A stretch of 64,000 nucleotides of DNA from Alphaproteobacteria bacterium. GTDB lineage: Bacteria > Pseudomonadota > Alphaproteobacteria > Micavibrionales > Micavibrionaceae. The first letter of the stretch is position 1. Each line of letters starts with the position of its first letter. Shown piece by piece: positions 36,882-45,622 of this stretch. The DNA is taken from positions 558,001 through 622,000 of the forward strand of contig JANQRF010000002.1 in the NCBI GenBank assembly GCA_028289285.1, in the 5' to 3' direction. Both the position numbers and the translations under genes were made by a program. Below the pieces are notes generated by a model that had not been told where the DNA came from, ran no database searches, and worked only from the letters and a program-made list of their open reading frames with translations.

Positions 36882-37680
36882 AGGTTTCTTTTGCCTTTTT
36901 AAAAAGACTAAAAAAGTTGTTTTTAGATATAGTTATAAGTGTTTCTTCATCTAAATTTAGAAGATTAGATAAAAACCTGCCTGTGTGACTTACATAAGCA
37001 GGCTCATTGATTTTTCCGCGCAAAGGCTCAGGCGCTAAAAACGGGGCATCTGTTTCGATTAACAGTTTATCCTGAGGTATTGCTTTAGCTATTTCCTGTA
37101 ACTCATTGCTTTTCTTAAAAGTTACAATGCCAGAAAAAGAAATATAAAACCCCTCTTCCAGAGCGCCTTCAGCTAAAACGCGGGTGGAGCTGAAACAATG
37201 CATGACACCTGTCAGACCGGCTTTTGCACCCCCCTCTTCCCGGATAATGCGGAGAATGTCTTCATCAGCATCCCGGGCATGGACCACCAGCGGCAGGCCC
37301 GTTTCTATACAGGCCTGGATATGTTTGCGGAAAGAGGCAACCTGGTCTTCTTTGTCTGAATGATTGTAATAATAATCCAGCCCGCTTTCCCCGATGCCGA
37401 TAATATTTTCATCCGACCCGGCCAGTTCTATGATCTCTTGCAGGCTGACAGCTTTTTCGGCCTCAATGCTGGCATCGTGCGGATGTGTGCCGACCGTGCA
37501 CCAGACATTCTCATGGGCCTGCGCTGTGGATAAAACAGCAGGAAAATCGCCCCTTATCTCTGTAGATATATTGACCATACCTTCCACGCCTGCCTCTTTG
37601 GCCCGCGCGATAATATCCGCCGGAGAATCTCCGTCTGCGTTTCTTTCGTGATTTAAATGGCAATGGGAGTCGATATACAT
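36868..37680 (-). CDS. tatD: TatD-family deoxyribonuclease/hydrolase
   Basis: A 270-residue TIM-barrel metal-dependent hydrolase. The motifs are DSHCHLNHE (metal His pair at 5-7), IGESGLDYYYNHSDKEDQ, FRKHIQACIETGLPLVVHAR, MHCFSSTRVLAEGALEEGFY and IETDAPFLAPEPLRG. It is the YcfH/TatD group that commonly follows metG and holB in bacteria. Exact activity (3'-5' DNase or RNA repair) is not decided by sequence. Confidence 0.92.
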   Translation of the reverse strand: MYIDSHCHLNHERNADGDSPADIIARAKEAGVEGMVNISTEIRGDFPAVLSTAQAHENVWCTVGTHPHDASIEAEKAVSLQEIIELAGSDENIIGIGESGLDYYYNHSDKEDQVASFRKHIQACIETGLPLVVHARDADEDILRIIREEGGAKAGLTGVMHCFSSTRVLAEGALEEGFYISFSGIVTFKKSNELQEIAKAIPQDKLLIETDAPFLAPEPLRGKINEPAYVSHTGRFLSNLLNLDEETLITISKNNFFSLFKKAKETYVQN

Positions 37681-37684
37681 CTGA

Positions 37685-38134
37685 TTATCCCTTCAAAAAG
37701 ATAATCCCGACACCAGCAAAAATAAGAAGTGCGCCAAAACCTGTCGACCAGTCAACCTGAAGCTCTTTGAAAATAATATAAGCGAATATAAGCGTGAAGA
37801 CCGGGTAAGAAATCTCAATGAGATTGACCAACGTGGCGTTCTTCATATCAATTGCGATATTGATGAACAAGACACCCAGAAACAACGTTATGCTTATTAT
37901 AAGGATATCAAAAATAAGCGTCTGGTTTTCTTTTACCTTTTCAATGCCAACATTCAGGTGGCCCATTGAATAGGCAATAATCCAACTCATTATAAAATAG
38001 ACTGTGCCTGTGAATACCATCAACACTGTTGGATGGATGCCGGCCTTAAGGACCCTTTCACTGAGGGCGTACCCTAGTCCCCAACAAACGGCAGTTCCAA
38101 GCGCAAACAATATCCATGCTTTTCCTGCTAGCAT
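37685..38134 (-). CDS. Single-domain EamA/DMT-family membrane protein
   Basis: A 149-residue protein with about five hydrophobic segments and one EamA (drug/metabolite transporter) unit: ALGTAVCWGLGYALSERVLK at the start and FGALLIFAGVGIIFLKG at the end. Most DMT carriers have two EamA units, so this half-size protein probably works as a dimer, as small multidrug-resistance-type proteins do. Substrate unknown. Its ATG overlaps the metG stop (TAATG), and tatD starts 5 bases after its stop. A transporter wedged in metG-tatD is not the usual order. Confidence 0.75.
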   Translation of the reverse strand: MLAGKAWILFALGTAVCWGLGYALSERVLKAGIHPTVLMVFTGTVYFIMSWIIAYSMGHLNVGIEKVKENQTLIFDILIISITLFLGVLFINIAIDMKNATLVNLIEISYPVFTLIFAYIIFKELQVDWSTGFGALLIFAGVGIIFLKG

Positions 38135-39696
38135 TACGCTGCCTCTTCCAGTTGAAGGCGCGGGAAGACGCCTTCCGGCGCAGGTAGGTCTGTGCCGGAT
38201 TTAAGCGCATAGTCTTTCGTGATATGGGCATAGCTTCTTTGATCCTCGCCAGCGGCCAGCTGATCGAGAATACGATTGGCGCCATCCGGGATCACGGCCT
38301 GCACGGAAATCGCCAGACAACGGATCGTTTCAGCCAGAACATAGAGTACGGTTTTCATGCGGACCTCATCTGTTTTCTTGAGCGCCCAGGGAGCCTGCTC
38401 ATCGACATAGGCATTCCCTGCATCAACCAGCCGCCAGATGGCCTCGAGCCCGCGGTGAAAGCGAAACTCATCAAATTCTTTACGCAAAGCAGGCACAAGC
38501 ATGTCATAGGCATGATTTAAAAGCGCCTGATCGGCATCGGTGAAATCACCATATTCCGGCACTTTACCATCGCAGTTCTTGGCAATCATGGACAGCGTGC
38601 GCTGCGCCAGATTGCCCAGACCATTGGCAAGATCGGAATTGATCCGCTGTACAGCATGGCTATGAGAGAAATTACCGTCCTGCCCGTGCGGCACTTCACG
38701 CATCAGCAGATAGCGCGTGGCATCCAGCCCGAATGTTTCCAAAAGGTCAGATGGGGCAATGACATTTCCGACCGATTTGGACATTTTCTGGCCTTCCACA
38801 TTGATAAAGCCGTGGGCAAAAACCTGCTTTGGCAGATCAATGCCCGCCGCCATCAAAAAGGCCGGCCAGTAAATACAGTGAAAACGGATAATGTCTTTTC
38901 CGATGACATGCACATCGGCAGGCCAAAAGGTTTGATAGTTTTCGGTATCAGTTTCAGGGTATCCGATGCCAGTGATGTAATTGGTCAGCGCATCGAGCCA
39001 GACATACATCACATGATTTTCATCGTCAGGGACAGGTACGCCCCATTTAAAATTTGTGCGGGAAATGGAAAGATCCTGCAAGCCGCCTTTGACAAAAGAA
39101 ATGATTTCATTGCGCCGGCTTTCCGGTTCAATGAACTCCGGATGCGCCGCGTAATGGTCCAGTAGTTTATCTGCATAGGCCGATAGCTTAAAGAAATAGC
39201 TCGGCTCTTCGACCCATTCCACGGGTGCGCCTGTCGGGGCAAGTTTGGTGCCGTCCGGTCCGTCTGTCAGCTCACCTTCAGCGAAATAGGCTTCATCGCG
39301 CACCGAGTACCAGCCTTCATATTTGCCGAGATAAATATCTTCCGGGTTATTGTCTTTAATCGCCTGCCAGATGGCCTGTGAAGCCTTGTAATGACGCTCC
39401 TCAGTCGTGCGGATGAAATCGTCATTTGAAATATTAAGCGTATCTGTCTGCGCTTCAAATTCGGCAGCGATTTTATCGCAGAGCTGTTTGGGCTCCAGCC
39501 CCTGCTTTTCAGCCGTCTTGGCCACTTTCTGCCCGTGCTCGTCCGTGCCGGTGAGAAAGAAGGTGTTATACCCGTCCAGGCGCTTATGGCGCGCCATCAC
39601 ATCGGTCAGGATCGCTTCATAGGCATGACCTAAATGCGGTGAGCCGTTCACATAGGAAATCGCAGTGGTGATATAAAATGATTTTTCTGCACTCAT
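38134..39696 (-). CDS. metG: Methionine--tRNA ligase
   Basis: Charges tRNA-Met. The 520-residue enzyme has the class I HIGH-type motif PHLGHAYEA (about 20) and KMSKSVGNVIAPSD (about 300). There are no zinc-knuckle CxxC pairs after TGTDEHGQKV and no C-terminal tRNA-binding EMAP domain, so it is the short form common in alphaproteobacteria. It follows holB by 14 bases in a tmk-holB-metG-tatD run that is widely conserved. Confidence 0.95.
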   Translation of the reverse strand: MSAEKSFYITTAISYVNGSPHLGHAYEAILTDVMARHKRLDGYNTFFLTGTDEHGQKVAKTAEKQGLEPKQLCDKIAAEFEAQTDTLNISNDDFIRTTEERHYKASQAIWQAIKDNNPEDIYLGKYEGWYSVRDEAYFAEGELTDGPDGTKLAPTGAPVEWVEEPSYFFKLSAYADKLLDHYAAHPEFIEPESRRNEIISFVKGGLQDLSISRTNFKWGVPVPDDENHVMYVWLDALTNYITGIGYPETDTENYQTFWPADVHVIGKDIIRFHCIYWPAFLMAAGIDLPKQVFAHGFINVEGQKMSKSVGNVIAPSDLLETFGLDATRYLLMREVPHGQDGNFSHSHAVQRINSDLANGLGNLAQRTLSMIAKNCDGKVPEYGDFTDADQALLNHAYDMLVPALRKEFDEFRFHRGLEAIWRLVDAGNAYVDEQAPWALKKTDEVRMKTVLYVLAETIRCLAISVQAVIPDGANRILDQLAAGEDQRSYAHITKDYALKSGTDLPAPEGVFPRLQLEEAA

Positions 39697-39710
39697 AAAA
39701 GCCTATACCC

Positions 39711-40853
39711 TCATTCAAAAACTGAAAAAGCGCCCAGAACAGCCTGTTTTTTATCCAGATTTGACCGGTTTGCCTGCTCAAAATGATGTTTGAGTGTCTC
39801 ATAAAAGCCGCTTAGTTGTCCAAGGGAATAATGATCCTGGAAGGATTTTAAAGCCGGGCTTTTCAGCAAATCTGCCGTATAGCTGTTGCCGCGGGCTTTA
39901 TCCCGGAGCAGGCTTTCAATCAGCCAGAGAAGCCCGTCACAAAAGCCTCTGTAGGCCGTGTTATTGCCTGCACGGCCAAGCTTTTCGGCCAGGAGATGAA
40001 TAGCGCTCCAGTTCCAGTTCGGCCAAAAACCAAGAAGTCCGGTGATATCAGAGAGCGCGTCCGGGCCGCCCTCTTCGATAAGTTCCAGCGCCCGGCCAAG
40101 ACTGCCTGCCGCCATTTCATTGATGAGTGCCAGATCATCGCTGGATAAGTCTGGATGCACTTTTTGAAGCATGTCTTTCATAAAATCGCCCTGAAGCGCG
40201 GCAAAATGAAACACCCGGCAGCGGGAGCGGATGGTCGGAATCAGCGCGCCAATCCGGTGCGCGATGAGAATAAGCACCGTATCGGCCGGCGGTTCTTCAA
40301 GAATTTTCAAAAGCCCGTTCTGGGCATTGCGGTTCATGGTATCAGCATCATCGATAATCACGGCCCGCCAGCCGCCTTCCGAGGCCGTCATGCGCAGGAA
40401 AGGCGTGATTTTGCGGATGGTATCAACATCAAGTGTCTCTTTCAGCCCGCCTTTGCGCTCATCTTCAGCGCGGGTGACCGCCATAAAGTCCGGATGTCCA
40501 CCGGCTGCAATTTTACGAAAGACCGGATCGTCAGCAGACACATCCAAAGAGGTCGCGGCAAAATCCTGCGCATCGCCAAAGAGGCTGTCTTCGGCACCGC
40601 TTCCCCCTGCCCCGTGTTTTAGAAGATAGCGCACCAGATGATAGGCCATCGTCGATTTGCCGATGCCTTTCGGTCCTGAAAAAATCAGCGCATGCGGGAG
40701 TGCGCCCGCATTGATAAGGCCAAGAAGATTTTGCTGGATCGTATCATGGCCAAGACATTCCGGGTTTTCAGACGGTACAGGAAAACCTTGAGCTGCGTGT
40801 GCATCTGCAAGCGCGTCAAAATCTTCTTCCTCTTCAAACATGTCTTCAAACAT
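39711..40853 (-). CDS. holB: DNA polymerase III subunit delta'
   Basis: Clamp-loader subunit. The 380-residue protein has an AAA+ domain (about 30-240) with GPKGIGKSTMAYHL (Walker A), VIIDDADTMNRNAQNGLLK (Walker B region), EEPPADTVLIL and the SRC motif in IRSRCRVF. The N-terminal zinc module is absent, as in many alphaproteobacteria. Its ATG overlaps the tmk stop by one base. About 25 acidic residues at the N-terminus precede the core. Confidence 0.92.
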   Translation of the reverse strand: MFEDMFEEEEDFDALADAHAAQGFPVPSENPECLGHDTIQQNLLGLINAGALPHALIFSGPKGIGKSTMAYHLVRYLLKHGAGGSGAEDSLFGDAQDFAATSLDVSADDPVFRKIAAGGHPDFMAVTRAEDERKGGLKETLDVDTIRKITPFLRMTASEGGWRAVIIDDADTMNRNAQNGLLKILEEPPADTVLILIAHRIGALIPTIRSRCRVFHFAALQGDFMKDMLQKVHPDLSSDDLALINEMAAGSLGRALELIEEGGPDALSDITGLLGFWPNWNWSAIHLLAEKLGRAGNNTAYRGFCDGLLWLIESLLRDKARGNSYTADLLKSPALKSFQDHYSLGQLSGFYETLKHHFEQANRSNLDKKQAVLGAFSVFE

Positions 40854-41476
40854 TAAAGTACTTCTTTTACTTTGTCCCAGATTTGTGTGCTGATCGTATC
40901 GATTTCTTCAGCAGCATCGATCACATGGCAACGATCCGGATTATTTTCCGCAATATCCAGATAAGCCTGGCGGAGCTTTTCATGAAAGCTGATATCTTTC
41001 TCTTCAAACGTATCTTCCTGATTGTCCCGTCCGCTTGCCCGGATCAGCCCTTCAAACGGGTCAATATCGAACATAAAAGTCAGGTCCGGTTCAAAATCGC
41101 CCAGCACCATTTTTTTAAGAGATTCAAACTGGTCTATATTCCCACCGAGCGCATAACCCTGATAGGCCAGTGTAGAATCTGCAAAACGGTCACAAATAAC
41201 GATTTTACCAATTTCTATTTCCGGTTTGATGATGTGTTCGTAATGCAGGCTACGTGCCGTGAACATAAACAGCATCTGCGCGCTGAGCGGCCAGTTCTGG
41301 CCTTCATGAGATACAAACACATCCCGTAACGCTTCTCCTGCCTGCGTGCCGCCGGGTTCGCGGGTTAAGACAACATCATAGCCTTCCTTTTGAAGGCGTT
41401 CGCTTAAAAGCCTGCTCTGGGTGGTTTTACCAGTGCCCTCCCCGCCTTCAAACGTAATGAATTTACCCTGAGACAT
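40853..41476 (-). CDS. tmk: Thymidylate kinase
   Basis: Phosphorylates dTMP to dTDP. The 207-residue protein shows FEGGEGTGKTTQSRLL (P-loop, about 9-24), the DR(Y/E) equivalent LTREPGGTQAGE, CDRFADSTLAYQGYA and a LID region rich in acidic residues. Complete. It lies 6 bases from the carboxypeptidase gene and overlaps holB, in a tightly packed operon. Confidence 0.95.
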   Translation of the reverse strand: MSQGKFITFEGGEGTGKTTQSRLLSERLQKEGYDVVLTREPGGTQAGEALRDVFVSHEGQNWPLSAQMLFMFTARSLHYEHIIKPEIEIGKIVICDRFADSTLAYQGYALGGNIDQFESLKKMVLGDFEPDLTFMFDIDPFEGLIRASGRDNQEDTFEEKDISFHEKLRQAYLDIAENNPDRCHVIDAAEEIDTISTQIWDKVKEVL

Positions 41477-41481
41477 TTTAC

Positions 41482-42642
41482 TTACCTTGCCAGCATGGAT
41501 TTGATCTGCAGGCGCAGTTTTTCAAACGTGCCTGCAAAGAACCCAAGCTCTTCGATACCCTGCGCAGCGACGAGCTCCAGCTCCCGGTTTGGTATTCCAG
41601 GCAGATCAACCAAAAGCGTGCCAATTTTCTGTCCTTTTTGAACCGGCGCCGTGATGTCCCTGTCTATGATTGTTTGTACTTTGATTTTATCTTTTGCGCC
41701 TTTGGGGATGGAGACGAATAGTTCTTCCTTTAGGGCAACCTGGAGCGTTTTTTCCTTGCCCATCAAGACGGGTACGGTTTCAACAATTTCATCTGCCTGA
41801 AAGAGTTTTACATTTTCAAACTCACGTAACGCCCAGTCGAGAAGCTTGGCCGATTCCTGCGCCCGCTCGGCTTCGTCTGCCATGCCGTTCAGCACCATGA
41901 TCACCCTGCGTCCATTGCGTATACCTGAGGCCATGAGCCCATAGCCACCGGCTTCTGTGTGTCCGGTTTTAATGCCGTCTGCGCCGATATTGCGGTAAAG
42001 CAGCGGGTTACGATTAGGTTGTTTAATGTCGTTATAGGTGAATTCCTTTTCCGCATAATAAGAATAATAGTCCTGAAAATTCTCAATCAGCGCCTTTGCC
42101 AGAATGGCCAGATCCTCTGCTGTCGAATAATGATTTTCATCCGGCCAGCCGCTTGCATTTGTAAAATTGGAATTCACCATGCCAAGCTCCTGTGCCTTGT
42201 CTGTCAGGCTGCGGGCGAAAGCGTCTTCGGTGCCTGAAAGCGCTTCTGCCAAAGCAATCGTTGCATCGTTTCCGGATTGAATAATTACGCCACGGATCAA
42301 ATCTTCAACTTTGACCTCATCCCCGACTTCAATAAACATTTTGGACCCGCCTTTACGCCAGGCTTTTTCACTGACGGTGACTGCATCTTCAAGCTTAAGG
42401 CGTCCGTCTTCCAAGGCCTCAAAAACCAGATACATGGTCATCACCTTACTCATGGATGAGGTCGGCATGCGCATATCGGCATTCTTATCGTACAGAACAT
42501 CGCCTGTTTGCATATCGACGATGACGGCCTGACGGGCAGCCGTGTCCATCGCGTATGAAGGGCCGGCTACAACAACAAGAAAACAGCTTAGAATAAGGGT
42601 AAAAATGTGGAATCTCATGCGCTTATAAAAGCGCACAATCAT
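41482..42642 (-). CDS. dacA: D-alanyl-D-alanine carboxypeptidase (penicillin-binding protein 5/6 type)
   Basis: Trims pentapeptide side chains of peptidoglycan in the periplasm. A signal peptide (FTLILSCFLVVVAGPSYA) precedes the serine-peptidase domain. The catalytic SxxK is in PTSSMSKVM, SxN in QSGNDAT and KTG in GIKTGHTEAGG. A C-terminal PBP5-type beta domain and a basic end (KLRLQIKSMLAR) for membrane attachment complete it. An ATG at 42618 is an equally good start. No clear ribosome site decides between the two. Confidence 0.93.
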   Translation of the reverse strand: MIVRFYKRMRFHIFTLILSCFLVVVAGPSYAMDTAARQAVIVDMQTGDVLYDKNADMRMPTSSMSKVMTMYLVFEALEDGRLKLEDAVTVSEKAWRKGGSKMFIEVGDEVKVEDLIRGVIIQSGNDATIALAEALSGTEDAFARSLTDKAQELGMVNSNFTNASGWPDENHYSTAEDLAILAKALIENFQDYYSYYAEKEFTYNDIKQPNRNPLLYRNIGADGIKTGHTEAGGYGLMASGIRNGRRVIMVLNGMADEAERAQESAKLLDWALREFENVKLFQADEIVETVPVLMGKEKTLQVALKEELFVSIPKGAKDKIKVQTIIDRDITAPVQKGQKIGTLLVDLPGIPNRELELVAAQGIEELGFFAGTFEKLRLQIKSMLAR

Positions 42643-42668
42643 TGAAAAAGCAATGGATAGAGCGGTTT

Positions 42669-43604
42669 TTAATCTGTGACTATCTTGGCACCGCTATGCC
42701 CGTTTGCCAAAACGGCATTAAGCGCATTATCGGCCTGATAGGCTTCAGCAAAGGGTCCGATCCGCACACGGTAAAACGGGCGGCCATCCACGCGGGCTAA
42801 AGAGACTTTTGAGGGCCCTATAGCAGAAAGCTGCTGGCTTAAGGCCATTGCGTTTTGTTCCTGTGAAAAAGCGCCTGCCTGTACATAGACATTGTCAGAA
42901 ACCTCCATAATGCGCTCCGTCACAACATCTGCAACAGGAAGTGTTCTGTGAGCTGTCGAGACGGGCTTGTTCACAGGTTTTGGTGCCTGCGCAACCTGAA
43001 CATGTTCATAGCTCAGGTCTTTAAACTGGTTAGGTGTTTTACGGTTATTCAGCGCAACTTCTATCCCGCGCGTGCTTTGGCCGTCTTTGGCAAGAGCCGC
43101 GACTTTACGGCTTTCTTTTTCGAGAACCTCGATTTTGACGCGCGTTGTTCCATTATTTTTAAAGCCAAGGACTTCCGATGCGCGCTCAGATACATCCAGA
43201 ACACGGTCTTTGGCAAACGGTCCGCGGTCATTCACGCGCAAGATCACATTGCGGCCATTGGCCAGGTTGGTCACACGGATGATAGAGGGCATTTGAAGCG
43301 TGCGGTGCGCCGCCGTCATTTCATATTTATTGAAGATTTCCCCGTTGGCGGTTTGCTTGCCGTGGAAATTAGGCCCGTACCAGGATGCCATGCCCGTTTC
43401 CACATGGCGGTAGCTTTCGCGCGGATGGTAAAGCTCTCCGGCGATGCGGTAGGGCTTTCCAACCTTGAAGTGGCCGATACTTTCATTGCCGGAGGATGGC
43501 CCTATAACGCCTTTAGCCACATGGGCTGCATATTGCGTTTGAGAACAGGCAGACGTCGCCAAAGCAAGTCCGATTACCAAAATATAAAAAGAAAAACGCT
43601 TCAT
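42669..43604 (-). CDS. rlpA: RlpA-like septal lipoprotein with SPOR domain
   Basis: A 311-residue outer-membrane lipoprotein. The signal ends in a lipobox (ALATSAC, Cys at about 20). A double-psi beta-barrel RlpA domain follows (about 65-160; ASWYGPNFHGKQTANGE, MTAAHRTLQMPSI, RVNDRGPFAKDRVLDVSE with the catalytic-type Asp), then a linker and a C-terminal SPOR domain (about 235-311) that binds denuded septal glycans. The family includes lytic transglycosylases in Pseudomonas. It lies between mltB-like and dac genes in an envelope operon. Confidence 0.92.
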   Translation of the reverse strand: MKRFSFYILVIGLALATSACSQTQYAAHVAKGVIGPSSGNESIGHFKVGKPYRIAGELYHPRESYRHVETGMASWYGPNFHGKQTANGEIFNKYEMTAAHRTLQMPSIIRVTNLANGRNVILRVNDRGPFAKDRVLDVSERASEVLGFKNNGTTRVKIEVLEKESRKVAALAKDGQSTRGIEVALNNRKTPNQFKDLSYEHVQVAQAPKPVNKPVSTAHRTLPVADVVTERIMEVSDNVYVQAGAFSQEQNAMALSQQLSAIGPSKVSLARVDGRPFYRVRIGPFAEAYQADNALNAVLANGHSGAKIVTD

Positions 43605-43656
43605 AAGAAAATTCCCGACCTAAGATTTAAGACATGCCCTCTTACAGATTTTTGGG

Positions 43657-44622
43657 TTACCGGGCAAGGGCGTCAGCCAGAAGGCCGACGGAGGTTGCAA
43701 AATAAGTGGACCTGTTCCAGTCCATGATTACATCGTAATTAGTATACACCAAAAACGATTCGCCCGCCACCCCGTCCGGCGCTACAACCGAGGCGCGCAT
43801 TGTCCCGGTCGGCAGATTTCCGCCATTTGGCAGACGCACGCCAAGCCTTTGCCAGTCTGCGATTGATTTTTTCACTTTAACCCCGACCATATTTTCCGAA
43901 AAACCGGACGGCAGGCTGACACGGCGGCCCCAGCGCTCCCCTTCCGTCCAGCCATTTTGTTTGAGATAATTGGCGGCAGAGGCAAAAACATCTTTTTTGG
44001 TGTTCCAGATATCGCGCTTTCCATCCCCATTTCCATCCACGGCATAGGCATTAAAGCTGGAAGGCATGAACTGGCTCTGGCCCATAGCGCCTGCCCAGGA
44101 GCCTTTCATATTGGCGGCAGAGATATGGCCTTCATCAATAATCTTGAGCGCATTAATAAGCTCTTTTTTGAAAAATTCCCCGCGGCGCCCGTCCCAGGCC
44201 AGCGTGGCCAGTGCCGGAATAACCTTAAATCCGCCTGTATTGGAGCCGTAATTGGTTTCAATCCCCCAGAGCGCAACAATATATTGGGGCGCAACGCCGA
44301 ATTTACGTTCGACATCGGCAAGCTGGCTTGCATGGCGCTGCATCATCTGGCGACCGCGATTGATCCGCGTGCTGTTGACGATCATTTCCCGGTACTGGAC
44401 AAACGTCTTTCTGCCTTCAGGCTGTTTCCGGTCCAGCTCGATCACGCGCTGAATGGGTTTAATCCCGGTAAGAGCTTCATTGATCGTGGCCTGTGACACC
44501 CCTGCCCGCGCGGCCTCGGCACGAAACCCTTTAAGCCAGGCATCAAAGCTTTGCGAGGCAGCCTGCGCTGACCCTGCAAAGCACATCATGAATACAATAA
44601 GAAGAAATCTACTGAACATCAT
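43657..44622 (-). CDS. mltB: Lytic murein transglycosylase, MltB family
   Basis: Periplasmic glycan-cleaving enzyme. I chose the ATG at 44622 (44619 is next to it), which gives a clean signal peptide (MMFSRFLLIVFMMCFAGSAQA); the longer frame adds an implausible leader. The SLT_2 domain shows RQPEGRKTFVQYREM, the catalytic Glu in ALWGIETNYGSNTGGF, AGAMGQSQFMPSSFN and WNTKKDVFASAANYLKQNGW, with a C-terminal peptidoglycan-binding-like segment. No lipobox. Its start overlaps the ydcF-like 3' end by 14 bases. Confidence 0.92.
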   Translation of the reverse strand: MMFSRFLLIVFMMCFAGSAQAASQSFDAWLKGFRAEAARAGVSQATINEALTGIKPIQRVIELDRKQPEGRKTFVQYREMIVNSTRINRGRQMMQRHASQLADVERKFGVAPQYIVALWGIETNYGSNTGGFKVIPALATLAWDGRRGEFFKKELINALKIIDEGHISAANMKGSWAGAMGQSQFMPSSFNAYAVDGNGDGKRDIWNTKKDVFASAANYLKQNGWTEGERWGRRVSLPSGFSENMVGVKVKKSIADWQRLGVRLPNGGNLPTGTMRASVVAPDGVAGESFLVYTNYDVIMDWNRSTYFATSVGLLADALAR

Positions 44623-45457
44623 CAGCCCGCGTTTTTGATAAATCCTGAAGTCCAAAGAGCATATCGTCACGCGCGGGGAAAGGCAAAACGCTTTTACCGT
44701 TCAAATAATACACAAAGGTGCCGAGCACCTCTTTCATGCCAAGCTCCAACAGCTCAAAATTCCGGCTGACATCAAATTGCGGCGCAAACAGCCTGTATTC
44801 CCCATCTGTTTTGGGATCTACACTATAGGGAATAATATGCCAGCCTTGGGCTAAAAACACGCCTCCTGCCCGGGGCATATGGTAAGCAGATGTCACAAGC
44901 ACCCATTTTTCACCGTTATCGGGTTCAAGCATTTCTTTACTGTAAAGTGCATTTTCATGTGTATTTTTCGATTTTTCCTCATAAAGGACCCGGTCAGGGT
45001 TCAGGCCGATCGTTTGGAAGAACCGGCGCATATCTTCAGATTCCGTGCGCAAGGGCTGGAGCGGATGCCCTGCTCCGCCGCTAAAGACCAGTTTGGCGCG
45101 CGGATATTTACGCACAAGCTCTAAAAAGCCAAAGGCCCTGTCGATATTATCGGTAGCCGCGCTCAGCCGGGTTTTCTCGGCCAGGTAGGTGTCGAACATC
45201 CCGCCAAGGACCAAAATACCATCCACGCGGCGCGGCAGCTCCGGGGCCAGGTCATATTGGCGCTCCAGATAGACCACAAGATTATGCCCGACCGGGAAAA
45301 AACCGCAGATAAAAAACAGGCTGAGGGCAAAGATAAACAGCTTCTTACCGATCCGGCCACCGAAAGCCCAGATTATCAAGCCAAGCCCGGCGCAGATAAA
45401 AATAAAGTTCAGGGGTGAAAAGAACATCCAGCCGATTTTGGATAGCGTATAAAACAT
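44609..45457 (-). CDS. YdcF/ElyC-family (DUF218) envelope protein
   Basis: A 282-residue membrane protein with two N-terminal transmembrane segments (about 11-30 and 36-56) and a periplasmic DUF218 domain. Markers are DGILVLGGMFDTYLAEKTR, YPRAKLVFSGGAGH, ENALYSKEML and WVLVTSAYHMPRAGG. E. coli ElyC of this family affects peptidoglycan and lipid-carrier metabolism, fitting the wall-enzyme neighbours. It starts the envelope/replication run. Confidence 0.85.
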   Translation of the reverse strand: MFYTLSKIGWMFFSPLNFIFICAGLGLIIWAFGGRIGKKLFIFALSLFFICGFFPVGHNLVVYLERQYDLAPELPRRVDGILVLGGMFDTYLAEKTRLSAATDNIDRAFGFLELVRKYPRAKLVFSGGAGHPLQPLRTESEDMRRFFQTIGLNPDRVLYEEKSKNTHENALYSKEMLEPDNGEKWVLVTSAYHMPRAGGVFLAQGWHIIPYSVDPKTDGEYRLFAPQFDVSRNFELLELGMKEVLGTFVYYLNGKSVLPFPARDDMLFGLQDLSKTRADDVQ

Positions 45458-45525
45458 GGGGCAAAAAATCCTTTACGGGTGACCTTGCCTTTGTCTATCT
45501 TGCGCTGTCAAGATCACGACACGCC

Positions 45526-45615
45526 GGACAGTTGGCAGAGTGGTTGAATGCACCGGTCTTGAAAACCGGCATGGGTGCAAGCCCATCCAGGGTTCGAATC
45601 CCTGACTGTCCGCCA
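45526..45615 (+). tRNA. tRNA-Ser (anticodon UGA)
   Basis: A 90-base tRNA with encoded CCA. The acceptor stem pairs GGACAGT (45526-45532) with ACTGTCC (45605-45611). The anticodon loop CTTGAAA holds TGA at 45560-45562 within the stem CCGGT/ACCGG. A long variable arm (GGGTGCAAGCCC) marks the class II serine type, and the T loop is GGTTCGAATCC. A run of six T follows the CCA and probably terminates transcription before the convergent symporter gene. Confidence 0.96.
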
Positions 45616-45622
45616 TTTTTTC

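Noticed and set aside
42948..43727. Plus-strand ORF (259 codons) opposite rlpA
   Set aside because: Composition and lack of motifs mark it as a shadow of rlpA; it also runs past the gene end into the mltB region.
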